64,000 nucleotides of DNA from Cristatella mucedo (taxonomy: Eukaryota; Bryozoa; Phylactolaemata; Cristatellidae): positions 5,746,501 through 5,810,500 of the forward strand of contig WPIO01000019.1 of NCBI GenBank assembly GCA_009760855.2, given 5' to 3'. Made by a program: the position numbers and the translations under genes. Positions 11,901 to 24,500 of this stretch are shown here, piece after piece. Under the pieces are notes generated by a model. It worked only from the letters and a program-made list of their open reading frames with translations. It made no database searches and was not told where the DNA came from. The first letter of the stretch is position 1. Every line of letters starts with the position of its first letter.

Positions 11901-14900
11901 ACATGCGCAATGTCAGCGCATGCATGCAAAGGGCAATTCACGCAGACAGCAAATGCTGCGATGAGAGGAGCAGGCAGGTGTTCTTGTTGGGTCTTTCCCA
12001 CTTTGACCCCTCCCCCACTTCACTCTGACCTCCGGGAGCAGATTACAAATTGGCCAGCTGCATTAGCTTGCAGTGGGGAGCTCGACACTTGGATTGCGTA
12101 CTCGAGCTACAATTGTTTTGTTGGCCGAATGTCCAGGGCAGCATCTGTTGGTCTGTGAGCCGGCTCCCTTTTCATAATATTGCAGAATCCCTTTTTGTAT
12201 CATTTCCTCCTTTTCCATTTAAATACCCCTAAGACCAAGTGAACGCTCTTTATGGGCTGTTTTAAACACTTCACACCCTTTGCCAATTGTATTATACTCA
12301 CTGCGAAAACTGTGCAGTTCAATCGAGGCCCTCAGTTGGTACCGCGTTCGCTCGCCTTGCGCAGTGCGTAGCCGCCTCGCCTGATGAGGAACAGCTACTG
12401 TGAAAGACCTTAATAACCTAGCCAATTCCACAAAAGAGAGCCCGAGGCGATTGCGTTCACATGCACGTGCAGCCGCTACGGTTGCTCATCTGAAACCCTG
12501 CTCTGAAACCAAGCGTTGCTGGAGTCCAGCGACCGGAGCCGTGCGACGGGAGACAAGCAGGCAGCCGTCTGCTCGCGGAGAGGCGGGTCCTTAGCCGGCC
12601 ACCGTCGGTGGAGAAAGGCAGACTTGAGACCCTGACTGCGGATACAGCAGTGGCATCAGCTGCTGAGCAGCTGCTGAGCCAGCTGACTTTGGACTTCGGC
12701 ATGCGCAGAAAGGCGAGCGCCACCGAGGCCGACCTTTGCTAGTAAAGACAGCAGCCTGAGCTCAGAGCCGCAGCGCCTGTGCCGCACCTTCTGTGCTTTC
12801 AGCTCAACGGCTCGCTGCAGCTCCATGCGTATGGCGGCGATCTGTCGGTTGGCGTTCTGGCTGACGCCCTCCATCTCGTCGGCGTGGGCTCGCTGCAGGT
12901 CCCTCTTTGCCGCATCGAGGTCGCGAGTGAAGGCCTCCGTCTTCGCTGCAATCTCGGTGGTCCGAGCATCGGCGGCCTCCTTCTGAGCGACTGCCAGTGC
13001 TGCCCTGTGCGCGGCCATCTGGGCCTGCAGGTCCTCGACGTGCTTGGCCTTGAGCGCCCTCGCGAGCTCCTGGAACGCGAGCCGGTGCCGCATCGTGCGC
13101 TCCTTAGCAATTTCCCTTTGAAATCGGGTGGCGCTGAGTGCAGCAAGCACCAGCACGGCGATCGCGATCAGTCGAGTGCACAGACAGACAGCAGCAGCAG
13201 CAGCGCAAGGCAGGCGGCAGCAGCGGTGGCGGCTTGAGCAGCTATAGCTAAAGAGGAAGCAAGAAATGTCGAACACAATGCGCTCGAGGTCAAAATCTGG
13301 CATCGACTTAGTTTCTGCTGCCTCGGAGCAGCCGCCCGGCTGGTGCGGCAGGCAGTTGCAGCATAGGCGGCATCGGTTTCCGTGGCATGCCACGCACCAC
13401 CACGTCAGGTGTTGCGTGGCATGCCACGGAAACCTGACGTGGTGCCCTGCTGCATGTGCCTGCGTCGATAGAAGCGGCAGGGGGGAGCATGAGCTCGAAT
13501 CTCGCTGCTTGCTCACCTTGAGCTCTTGCTCCTGGCGCAGCTGGGCCTGCCTCGCCTGCTCGTCGGAGCCGGCCCTGGCCGCATCCAGCTGCGTGCAGAG
13601 CTCGGCGACGGCGTGCTCGTGCTCGGCGAGCAGCTCGGCGATGCGCCGCTCCAGCTCGGCACGCAGCTCTGCGAGCTGCTTGGCGGCGGCGTGCCGCTGC
13701 TCGCCGAGCGCAGCGTCGAGCTGAGCGGCGCGCGCCTCCAGCTCGGCCGCTCGCGCCTCCAGGCGTCGGCGCAGCGCCTCGGTGCTTCGCTCGCTCGCCT
13801 CGCTCAGCTGTCGCTCTGCAGCCGCCCGCTCGGCGGTGGCTTGGGCGAGCAGATCCTGGCGCAGTCGCTCGCACTCGGCCCTGAAACCAAGGCGGCAGCA
13901 GCGAGATGCAGGTCGGCACTGAAGGCAATGACCAGCTGCAGGCAAGGCTGGGCGTAGCAGGCTTTTTGCATCGTTGCAAGAGTCGTGGCTGGTGTATCTG
14001 CTGGTCAGTGGATAGGAGAGAGCAAAGCGGTGCCATCATGAGGGGATTGGAACGGGAGAGGGAGACAGACAGAGAAGAAAGAGAACAGAGAGAGGTAAAG
14101 ATCAGGAGAGATTGAGAAAAATGAGAGGGGGATCGGGAGAGAAGTGAGAACAGAAAAGGAAAAGAGAGAGAGAGAGAGAGAGGCTTAAGGGACGCTTCAT
14201 GGTGCAGTCGCACGGAAGTGGTGAGCAGCAGACGGGCAGGAGTCCTACAGCCAAGCATCTTGTAGGGCCCACTGTCGCACGAAAGGCTTGCTGCAAAGCT
14301 GTCACGTGGCCCATGTATGTCAAAGCACAGCGGGAGGGCTCCGACACCACTGCTGCAGCACGATGGAGATGGCAGCTCTAGAGATAGAGAAGAGATAAAA
14401 TAACTGAGGTAGGAGCCTTATCTCCTTTGCCCCAGCAATCGCTCGCCCGATCGTCCTCCGTTGTCGCCCCGTTGAGCGAGAGCACGACGCTGGCGCCACT
14501 CACCGCAGCTTGTCGGCCCACTCGGCGTTCAGTTGAGCAGCCTGCTCGCCGAGCCGGCGCCGGACGTCGTCTCGATGCTGCTCCTCCTGCTGTAGGCCAG
14601 CGATCCTGAGCTCCTCATTTTCAGCCTGCAGCGACGTCAATACCTGGCAAGGTGCACACGCTCCCCCACTCATTCTCGTAGCCTCAGTTGCTCTGCACAC
14701 GGTCGCCGCCGACACAGAATCAGTCGTGCGACGCCGGCGTTTTTCTAGCATGCACCGTCGTGTGGAATGGCTCTCAATCTCCGAGTACGCTATTCTGGCG
14801 TGACTCGGATACTAGTAGTACTACTGAAAGCAGGGACGAACTGGTTCTGGAACTAATTAGCTAAGCGTTTCGACTGTAGCAAACGCCTGGAAATTGGTTT

Positions 14901-15476
14901 GCTTGCTCTTGCAGATACTGATGGTATCCGGCATTCATCGAAATCTATGTCAATGCAGCTTTCTCTCTCTCTCTCTCCACTCTCTTTTTTTTTGCTGTCT
15001 CCCCTCTATTGCTCTCTTCCTCTCATTTCACAAGTAAAAGTTCGTAAGTAATTCACAGAATGCATAGCCCACACTGGCTCAATACTTATCGGCCCCTGGG
15101 TGGGTCTTCGCCCCCTCCCCAGGAGGTCCCAGCTGCTCGCTCTTCACGACCCAAGTCACCGGTTCGAGTCCCGTAGATGGGCAATCCATTTATTGCCCAT
15201 CTCAAGCGGTGCTTATAACCATTAAGGCTCTTCTGCCGCTAAATAAATGAGGCTGTTGAATCAGCCTATTGGCATATATCAGCATGTTATATATCATGTA
15301 TATATCAGCATGTAAGCCCTCCTCCTCCTCCCTAACTCGGCCTTTCACGTTCTCTCTGCCTGCTGCATGTCTCTCACTTTCACGTGTGGGCAACCAGTGT
15401 TGACATTGCATGAGTTTGTTTGCGGTCTGCAAACAAAAACGGAAGGTCCTCGAGATGTTACTGAGCAGATCATCGG

Positions 15477-15511
<35 letters not shown>

Positions 15512-18500
15512 GAGCGGTGACACTGTGGCAATGTTCGATGCTGCATTGCTCAAAACTGCTTTTAGCACCAACGAAAGCCAAACTTGGGTCCCACTTTGGT
15601 GCCACTCAAGTGCTACCTGAGTAGCATCCAGGTCCATCCCATGCTAGCAAAAGTATGCCTGGGCTCGGCTTGCTCGGCCATCAGCCCTGCAAAGTCTGCT
15701 CTGCCTTTCTTGGAGGCTCCGTGCTAGCCAGAAATGGGCACCTGCAGCACCAGTCATTCCTCTTACCTGCAGCCTAGCAGCGAGTGTCTCTGCTGCTGCC
15801 AGTGCAGCACTGGTGCTCTTCAGTTGGTCTTCGGCAGCCAATGCCCTCTGGTGCGCCTTTGCCAGCTCTGCAGATTTAAGATCGAGCCCAGAGGTTGCCG
15901 ACAGCACGGCCTCGGTCAGTCGCTGGACCTGGAAGCACAAGAGCTGTTGCGGCTCTCAGCCTTGCTAATGCCGCCGCGACCCTTTAATACAGCTCCTCAT
16001 GTTGTGGCGACCACCAACCATAAAATTATTATCGTTGCTGCTTCATAATGGAACTCTATATGCAGGATATATTTTCATTGTTACAAATTGAACACAATTA
16101 AAGCATAGTGATTAATCACAAAAACAATAGCGGCTCCTAAGACGGAAATGCGTGTTTTCCGATGATCTTGGGCGACCCCTGTGAAAGGGTCGTTTGCACC
16201 CCAAAGGGGTCGGGACCCACAGGTTGAGAGCTGCTGCACAAGGGGATGGCATGTCTGCAACTGCAACCCGCCAGTCGGCCTTGGGGCGGCGGCGCCTAAA
16301 TGTTCTCCAGTTTGCTTCTTCGACTCTCCTATGCCTGCAGCCCTCCTGCGACTGCTTTGGTCAGGATGACAAAGCATGGGCATCAGGATTCAAATGTCAC
16401 AGAGAGAAGCCATCTGCAGTCCAAATCCTTGCCCGGCCACGTGTCTGCGAGCTGACGGTGCAGCTCGCAGACACACATGTGCAGCACACACAGCCTTATT
16501 AGCCCCGAGGGCAGCAGTAAATCAGAAGCAGTTCAAGTGCAGCTGTCTATGTCTAGAACGATCGGTTCAATGTTTGGGTACCCGAGATATCAAAAAGTAG
16601 ACATCAAAGGTAGGGGGTGGGAAATGATGCTGAGATTCAGTTGAATCAAAGCGAATGTGCAGCACAAGGACGAGTATGGCTAGCGGCTGCATGAATGAAA
16701 CAGAAAGCCGCTGCCGCCACCAAATTGCCACACGACTCGAGTTGAAACAGCTCTAGCTTGGCGTGCATAGTCAAAAGATTGCCGCGAGTTTGAATCTAAG
16801 TGGTGTGGTAGGTGGCGAGGTGACATGTCACCGGACGTGGCCCAAGCTCACCTCGGCTTCGGCGTGCACCAATTTGCTCCTCAGGTTTGCTGAGCCCGAC
16901 TCCAGATCCATAGCCAGCAGTGCGGTCTCTGCTTTGTGCTTTTCAAGCAGTTCATGCACCCGTTGTTTCCAAGTCTGCAAGTGTACCAGTGGATGAGACA
17001 AGAGCAGTTTGATCTAGCAGCTTGACCGAATGAGTGCACTGGAGCAGCATGGAGGGTACACTCTCAGCTACGGTGCAGGAAACTCGCGAGGACAAGCATT
17101 TCTGGACTACGATTGCTCAAAAGAAACTCGAAATCGGCACACGGTGACGTGTGGCATGGCCTCATCGCCTGAGCACGAAATCGCGGATGTTGCTTTGCCT
17201 TTTTTGCAAAGCGTTCGTGACGTTTACGTTACAAGTTCAGAATGCAGGGATTGCTTCGCACGAACTGCCCAGGATCAAGCTGCAAAAGTAGCCATTGCTC
17301 GCTGACTTCTCAACCATTATAATTCAGGAACGCTCAGCTCTAACTGACTTTTGACCCAACTCCGCTTTGCTCTGCATCCAATTCACTTTATTCCCTTGCA
17401 GCTTTCTTTATTCCTATCCTGTATTCCCTTGTCGAAGACGTTCTCAAGTGGATGGCTACTAACTTCCTGAAGCTTAACACCTGCCAGACCAGCCTAATAG
17501 TTATGAGAAAGCCTACTGTCACCATCGAGCTGGAGGACCTCACCTTCAAAATTGGTTAATGTAGCATCACTCCATTGACGTCTGTTCGTAGTCTGGGCAT
17601 GCTCATCGTTTGATGAGCAGCACATTGCCTCTACAGTCAAGTCAACCTGTTTTCAGCTGTGGAACATGGCCAAATCAGGGCGTGCTTAGCCAGGTGTACG
17701 ACACGCAAATTAGTTTAAGCGTTTGTGAAATCGCGTCTAGATTACTGCGATTCCTTTTATTCTGGACTCCTAGATTGTGCCCCTAATCGTCTGCAACTGA
17801 TTCAAAACTTAGCAGGTTGTCTGACCTGTCTTCACTGGAGTTTCTGCCACATCACACCACTTCTGCCTGAGCTTCAACAGCTCTAAATCAAGCATCGAAT
17901 CTACTGCAAGATCCTCTCTCTGCCTGGCTTACAAGACGCTTCACTCGATTGCAACAGCCTAACTGCATGTGAGCCATGATGGCTCACTAGGTAAGGTGAT
18001 TGCTTTTCTCGACCTCAGCCCCGAGGTCATAGTTTCGAATCCTGTGGTGGGCAGTCCTTTATCGCCGCTGCAAGTGGTGGTGATAGCCGTAAAGGCTCTT
18101 CTGTCGCTATACAAAAGAGGCTGTTAAATCAGCTTTTCTTTTTTTAACTATCCAACATCCTTGCTCCTTTAGAGTGCTCCTATACCTGTGCCTGCACTCG
18201 CCTATCAGTCGTCTTCCCAGTCCGTGCACTAGATTGAAATCGATCCTTCAGCTCGTATGCAACGAAAGTGTGGGACTCACTTTCAGCTATGGTAACTACT
18301 TGCAATGACCATGCATCACTTAAGCCTCAGCTAAAGACGCATTTGCTCCAATCAGCGTTCCCTTCACCTCAGTAAGCTTGTCTTTTTTCTATTCCGGTGT
18401 GGTTTGCATGCAGACCCATGCATGATTCAATGCTGTTATTAACTAGGGTAAGCACAACTCTTAGGGTAACTAGGGTAAGCACAACTCACTCGCGATTGCG

Positions 18501-21500
18501 TTTAGACATACCTGTATGTCTAAACGTGATAGGCACGAGTGTACAGCACCATCCATAACCTACGACTCAATGACACATGACATTAAAGTTGTGCCATTTC
18601 TGCTCATGCTGCAATTTGTAAAGTGCCTGGATAAATGTTTGGTTCTTTGAGCATGCCATACAGAGGACTTGTTATTATTACTATCATTGCACTTCAAAAA
18701 GTAGCACTCTATTAAAATGGCCAACCTTTGTGCAACAAGCAACATGTTACAAGAATAGCAATGTGGTTGCCTTAATGCCACTTAATCTAACCGCTGCTAT
18801 CAACACTATCGACCAATCAGTTTCTGCACGGGCATTTTCATGAGTCTCGACGTTTCGAGTAGCATGCTTAATTAAGGGTTTCAGACATAATGCCGATCTG
18901 ATGAAAGGATAGGTAACTCGCCTGACAGTCTGCTGCCGACAGCACTCCTGCAGCAGTCCCCCACAGCTCTGCTATCGATCCCCCTTTTTGTATTTACAGT
19001 GCATCTTTAGGTCTGGCCATTCAGTAAGGCAACGTCGAATGGCACTTGTGTCCTAATGATAACAAACTCTACTGCCTGCTAGTCTGCTTAGGCAATGGCC
19101 ACCTAAACGTACCATTTTCTCCTGCTTCGTTGAAGAGACCCTAATACAGCAGCTAAATAAGAAAATAGTATGCAAACAGGTACGGACGGACATACAGAGC
19201 TGAGTCAACAGTCGGTATCTAGAAATATATGTGCATTCATAAAATCACACACTGAATTAGCAAAGCTCGCCAGAAGAGGCTGGAGGGAAGCAGCAAAGCA
19301 GAGCCGTCGCCGAGTCACCTTTTCCAGCTGATCCAGCTCTGCAGTCGCCCTAACTCGAGCCTCTTCGGCCTCCGCCTTCAGTCGAGCAACTTCAGCTAGC
19401 AGTTGCTCTTGCAGGATGCGATGCCGCTCCATCTCTCGCTCGGCGTTTGCCTGGACTTGGGCAAGCTCAGCACTATGCTGCTTGTGTAATGCCGTCACCT
19501 CTGAGCGTGCACCCTCTACCATCTGCGAAAATTGGAAGCCCAGTTACATAAAGTCAGCATGTGAATCAATACAGCGATATCAAGTCGAGCGTCAGCGTGA
19601 AAATCTAATGTAGTCGATACACTGTATCCACTAGTGTGGGAGGTGAGAGAGATCAGCTAGTAGGAGCCACCCACTGGTGGCATGGATCAACAGTATTCCA
19701 GAATTCAGGACGAACAAAAGTAAATACTTTTGCACAAAACGTATTCCAAAAACTCACAAATCTCAAGTGTCTCAGTCTGTCTCTCTTGCTTGCTCTCTGT
19801 CTCTCACGTCTTTCTCTGTCTGCCATTCATACAGCCTTCCATCCCTTGGCTGTCTTTCTTTATTTCTCTGTCTCCCTGCCTGTATCAACGTCCTAGTCGG
19901 TCTCTGTTTTGTCTATATATCTGACTCGCCCAATTCCTCTCTGTCCCTCTCAGCCTCCACTCCTCCCTCTTTAGATCACTCACTCACTTATTTTCTCTCT
20001 CCCGGTCTCAGCATGCTAACGGACTTAGAATATCGGCCGATCAGCGAAGGTATTAAGGGTATATGTTGAGGAAATACTGAGAAGATTGTACCAACAATCG
20101 AATAACTGTTTAGGTAACCTTTTATAACACAGTCACGCTTGAAATGGGATCTAATTTTATACAATTTCCACATAAAATGAAAGCCTTAAAATTATACAAA
20201 ACTAATCTTAACCGGAAGTAAACTGGAAGCAAAGCATCCAAAAGCAAAACATTTACCGATCTCTGCATCATATACAAATTGTGACCCAACTTGCTGAATC
20301 GTGGTACCTCGAAGTACCTGTTTGCAGGCTGTTGAGATACGGGCTTGTGACGTTTAGACAGCTTCGTTTACTACAGTGTAGCTTTGTCCCTTGTAAATTC
20401 CATAACTTGACTCAACCAATATTAGAAGAATCAACATGAAATTTTAAATGTCAGTTCGGTTCTCTTTTACACCACCGCAGAATTTCATTCCTGATTTCGG
20501 CTCGATAGGTTTTGCTATACATGTCATCGTACCTGTGCGTCCTTGAATTTTATGATATGCAATTGCGGGCATATATAGCAAAAGTTATCTAACCGAAATC
20601 ACAGATTAATTCTTGCAGAGGTGCGCAAGCAGAGCTGAACTCACGTTTCCAATTTCACGTTGGTCCATCGAGTATTGCCAAATTATGGAATTTACAAGGC
20701 ACAAAGCTACACTGTAAATGAAGCTACCTGCTACTAAAAGTCACAAGCACGTACCTCATCAAGCTGCAAACATGTACCTCGATGTACCAAGGTTCAACAA
20801 CTAAGAAAACTAGTGGTGTATGATTCAGAGATCGGTAAATTTTTTGTTTGTAGATAAGTTGCTTTTGGTCAACTTCCGGTTTAGGCGAGGTTTCCCTGAT
20901 CGCTTTTTAATGTTTTCATATCGCTTGGAAATCTTCAAAACTCCCTATCCCATTTCCAACATGTTTGTGTTTTAAAAGGTATCAGCAAAAGCTATTCGCT
21001 TGTTGGTGCAATCTTCTTAGTGTTTTCTTGACATTTACCCTTAAACTACTTTAACGGTTAATAAATAGCGCTGAGGCCAATCAACAGAAAAGCATCAGCA
21101 AAACAATAAAGGCAAGTTTACATTTAGGAAAAGTATAATACAAAAATTACCTACAGCAAATACTTAAGTACAAGAAGTATTGCTTCGGTATGTTGCTAAG
21201 AAGTTCCAATCGGAAGTTTGAGCTAACCATTTGACATATACCTGGGTTTCGTCCAACAGGTTGGTCATATGATTCATATCGGTGGCCATCTTCTGGAGCT
21301 CATGATCACAAATTATGTCAGTCCTACTGACCTTGCTGTGCGCTTGCGGACCATTTCGTATCATTGCACAATCTCGTTTACTTTTCCTGTTCCGTCTTAT
21401 GTGCAGGTTAGTATTGAGTTTTTCCAGCGACGCAACTTAAAAATGCATCGATGCTGAGAAATTTTTGGAATCTGTTTGTGAAGCAGATCTTCTTGATCTG

Positions 21501-24500
21501 CCCAGGTTCCGCCGACAGCTTCGATATCCTCATTGAAATAGTAAGCTTAAAAATTAAGAGTGTTCCCAACGAGAACGCTGTCCACGTACAGAGTCGACGA
21601 GATTCCTTTCAATTTACAAAAACCTTCAAACGATGCACCGTGTAAATCGCAGGCTTTAAGGCCGCTTTTGGAAGCCTGGGTCTGGCGACTAGCTATCTAG
21701 ACTAGACGATCTAGCCAGTTTCAAGGCTTTTTCCAGGGAGCTTGGAAAATCCAGGGCTTCTTTTTTTCACTCAAAAACTGAACTGTCAGTCAGACCCCCC
21801 TAACAATATTCTTAAGATTGAATGATTCGCTTGCCAGCTCTTGACAGGTCTCACTCCCTGGATACTTACGGTTCAGCCAATGAGTTTACCACCTTCTTGA
21901 AAAAGCTGGACACATTCGTGCCTGCATAAAGACACCTCCTTCTAAAGCAAGCATTAGTCGCAACATGTGACCTTAATAAATTTTCCGAGGTATATGTATA
22001 CGAAGTGCCTAAATTAATAAGGTCGAGTAAGAAAAAACTCGTCTCCTGAAGACTATGTACCATCCACTCTGTGGCCTCCATTGGCAGAGAAACCAGATGT
22101 CCAGCCATAACTGTCAGATGGTGAATACTTCTCTGGATAACGACGGGTTTGTTCTAGTGTCTTTCGAATCGGCCATTCTTCGACCGCTACTTAAAACACT
22201 ACTTAAACGCTACTTAAGCAGCCTTGATTGGAATAAAAGGCTCTAGCAAAATATCGCCCAGTCTCCCGTCTACTTTTCTGTCCAAGATTTTCAAAGAGAT
22301 CGTCAGTAAGTAGCTTGTACAACACATTGAGTAGACTGCATTGTCAGATAGTTTTCAATCACAATTCAAGTGATAGCACCACACTAAAGCTCTCCTCCGT
22401 GTGACCAACACCATCCTCAGCAGTAACGATGACAGCAATGTTACCTTCATTCTTTGGCTCCAGCATACACCAGGCTAAGCATCGTACCACCTGTTTTCGG
22501 AATCTAATTGTTTACCTAAACCTCATATGAACCTCAAATCATCATTATTATAATTATTACCGACAAGGCCCTGCTTGATCTACCAGCTGCGTTCGACACT
22601 ATTGATCACAAATTTCTACTTGAACGATCGATAACAACAATCGCTCTTGGTAGAAGCGGAACTAGTATGGTTCAAATCGTACTGGTCCGATCTTTTGAAT
22701 CCGTGTTGTGTGGTGGTCAAGTCTCATCCAGCAGGCAATTCACATGGGGAGTTCCGCAAGGATCCATTCTCGGTTCTATGCTATTCTTCATGTATACCGA
22801 GTCTCTGAGAAAAGCAATTCGGGCCTACGGAGTTGGTTATCACTTCTATGCCGACGATATCCAGCTATTTGTCGTCTGAACCCTCGGAATCTGCTGCAGC
22901 GAACTGATAAACTGAATGCTTGCCTTGTAGACATCCTATCCTGTATATTGATCAATTTCCTTAAACTAAACGGCGATACAACCGAACTCGTAGGGCACCC
23001 GAAGCGTGCAGTTGGACTAAGAGACTTTGCTCCTCTAACTGATGATACTGTTGTGCAACCGTCACCGTGTGCTTGGAATTTGGGCGTCCTCTGTGATAAC
23101 TGCTTACATTTTGAAATATCACGAAGAAGATCTCTGTCGCGCCATTACTTTCAATCCCTGTCCAAGATTAGGTATCGTCAAAAACGGTGGCTGGCTAAAA
23201 ACTCCAACTAGCTCTTTGGTTCAGTCCAGGCTGGACTTCCGTTTTGGCTGGGCTGCCGACAAAATCCATTAGGGGTCTGCAGCTGGTGATGAATACGGCA
23301 GCAAGGTAAGTCAAGAAATCACGGGGGTACCGTACAACGATGTGTCACCTTTGCTGAAGGGGCGGAAATTACTCCGGTTGATAGGCGGATGTAGAGCAAA
23401 ATTTCTTCAACTCACAAGGCTCGGCCATGGCTTGACCCCGTCATACCTAGCTAGGTACAGCTACACTAGATTTAGCCTCTTCATGCCCTCAGTTCCTATA
23501 CAGAAAATAAATTAGCTGCTCCATTATCACGCTAAAAAACCCTAGGCAAAGTCTTTAAGCTTTTGGTCTGCAGGTTCTTGACTGCGGTCATTGACTGCAT
23601 TGACTTCCACAATTTTTAAGCGACGAAATCTACTCTCCTGCTGCCTCTCATTTCCAGCCGTCCTGAGCCGATACGTCCATTGCTACTAACTTGCTCGACT
23701 TCCGTCCTGACTAAGCTATGCTTCTTACTTTCTCTTTGCTTCGTGAGATAATAATGCTTTAATAATATAATTCATTTATATAACGCCTTAAGAGATCTTA
23801 ATCTCTATTCAGGCGCTTCACATATGCCACAGGGCTCGAGCCCGCGACCTCAGCCAAATCTTGGTCGGGGCGAGCACCTTAACCACTGGCCAAACCAGAG
23901 ATTAAGTCTGTTGGCTACAGCATGCGTACCGAAAGCCACCTAGGCTTTGAGCGAACTATAGAAAGCTCTCTCAATACCTACTTAGTCTTTGTGGCTTTGT
24001 GGAGTTATAGGCGGAGATACATTCCATTGCAATATATGTGTGCAGTTGAATGGTTGTCGGTCCTCTGGTCAAGCCCTTCGGGTATAAGGTACTTCGGGGT
24101 TCGGTCTCAGGCCCGCTTCTTTTCGCTATCAGTACTCTACCTCCAGCCGATGTCATGGCCAAATACAAACTCTCCTTTAATTTCTATTTCGATGACACCT
24201 ATCGTTGGACTCTTCTAAGCTTGCCCTGCATCCGACGCACGTATTCTGCTTGCAGCCTGCATCGTCGATGTCGTTCCCGATGGCCACTAAATCCCCGAAG
24301 CTTTACGACAATGAAACTAATCTAATAGTTATAGGACAACCTGTGTCTCCCTCAAGTGCACGACTTCAACCTTAAGATTAATTCATCTAGCATCACTCCG
24401 GTGACGTCAACTCGTAATCTGGGCACGTTACTCTAAAAAGAATGTGCCATTAGATGGGCACATTGCCTCCACTATCAAGTCGGCCTATTTTGAGGTGAGA

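Larger units (their letters stand above)
8412..12787 (-). other. FAM184 intron 10
   Basis: About 4.4 kb. It holds a degenerate SINE-A (9536-9688) and an L2-like family-B copy (10040-11510) on +. The remaining sequence (8420-9530, 11720-12780) shows no recognisable gene; its open frames are short and unmatched. Confidence 0.75.

Noticed and set aside
12656-13945. Single 429-codon frame on - read as one exon
   Set aside because: It reads through an intron: clear donor after 13517, and the peptide between the two coiled-coil parts is low-complexity and non-coiled.
21164-21364. Possible FAM184 exon on - (ELQKMATDMNHMTNLLDETQ with gtatat donor)
   Set aside because: The + strand of the same bases encodes an L2-like endonuclease segment (GGHLLELMITN), and exons 4 and 5 already join in phase without it.
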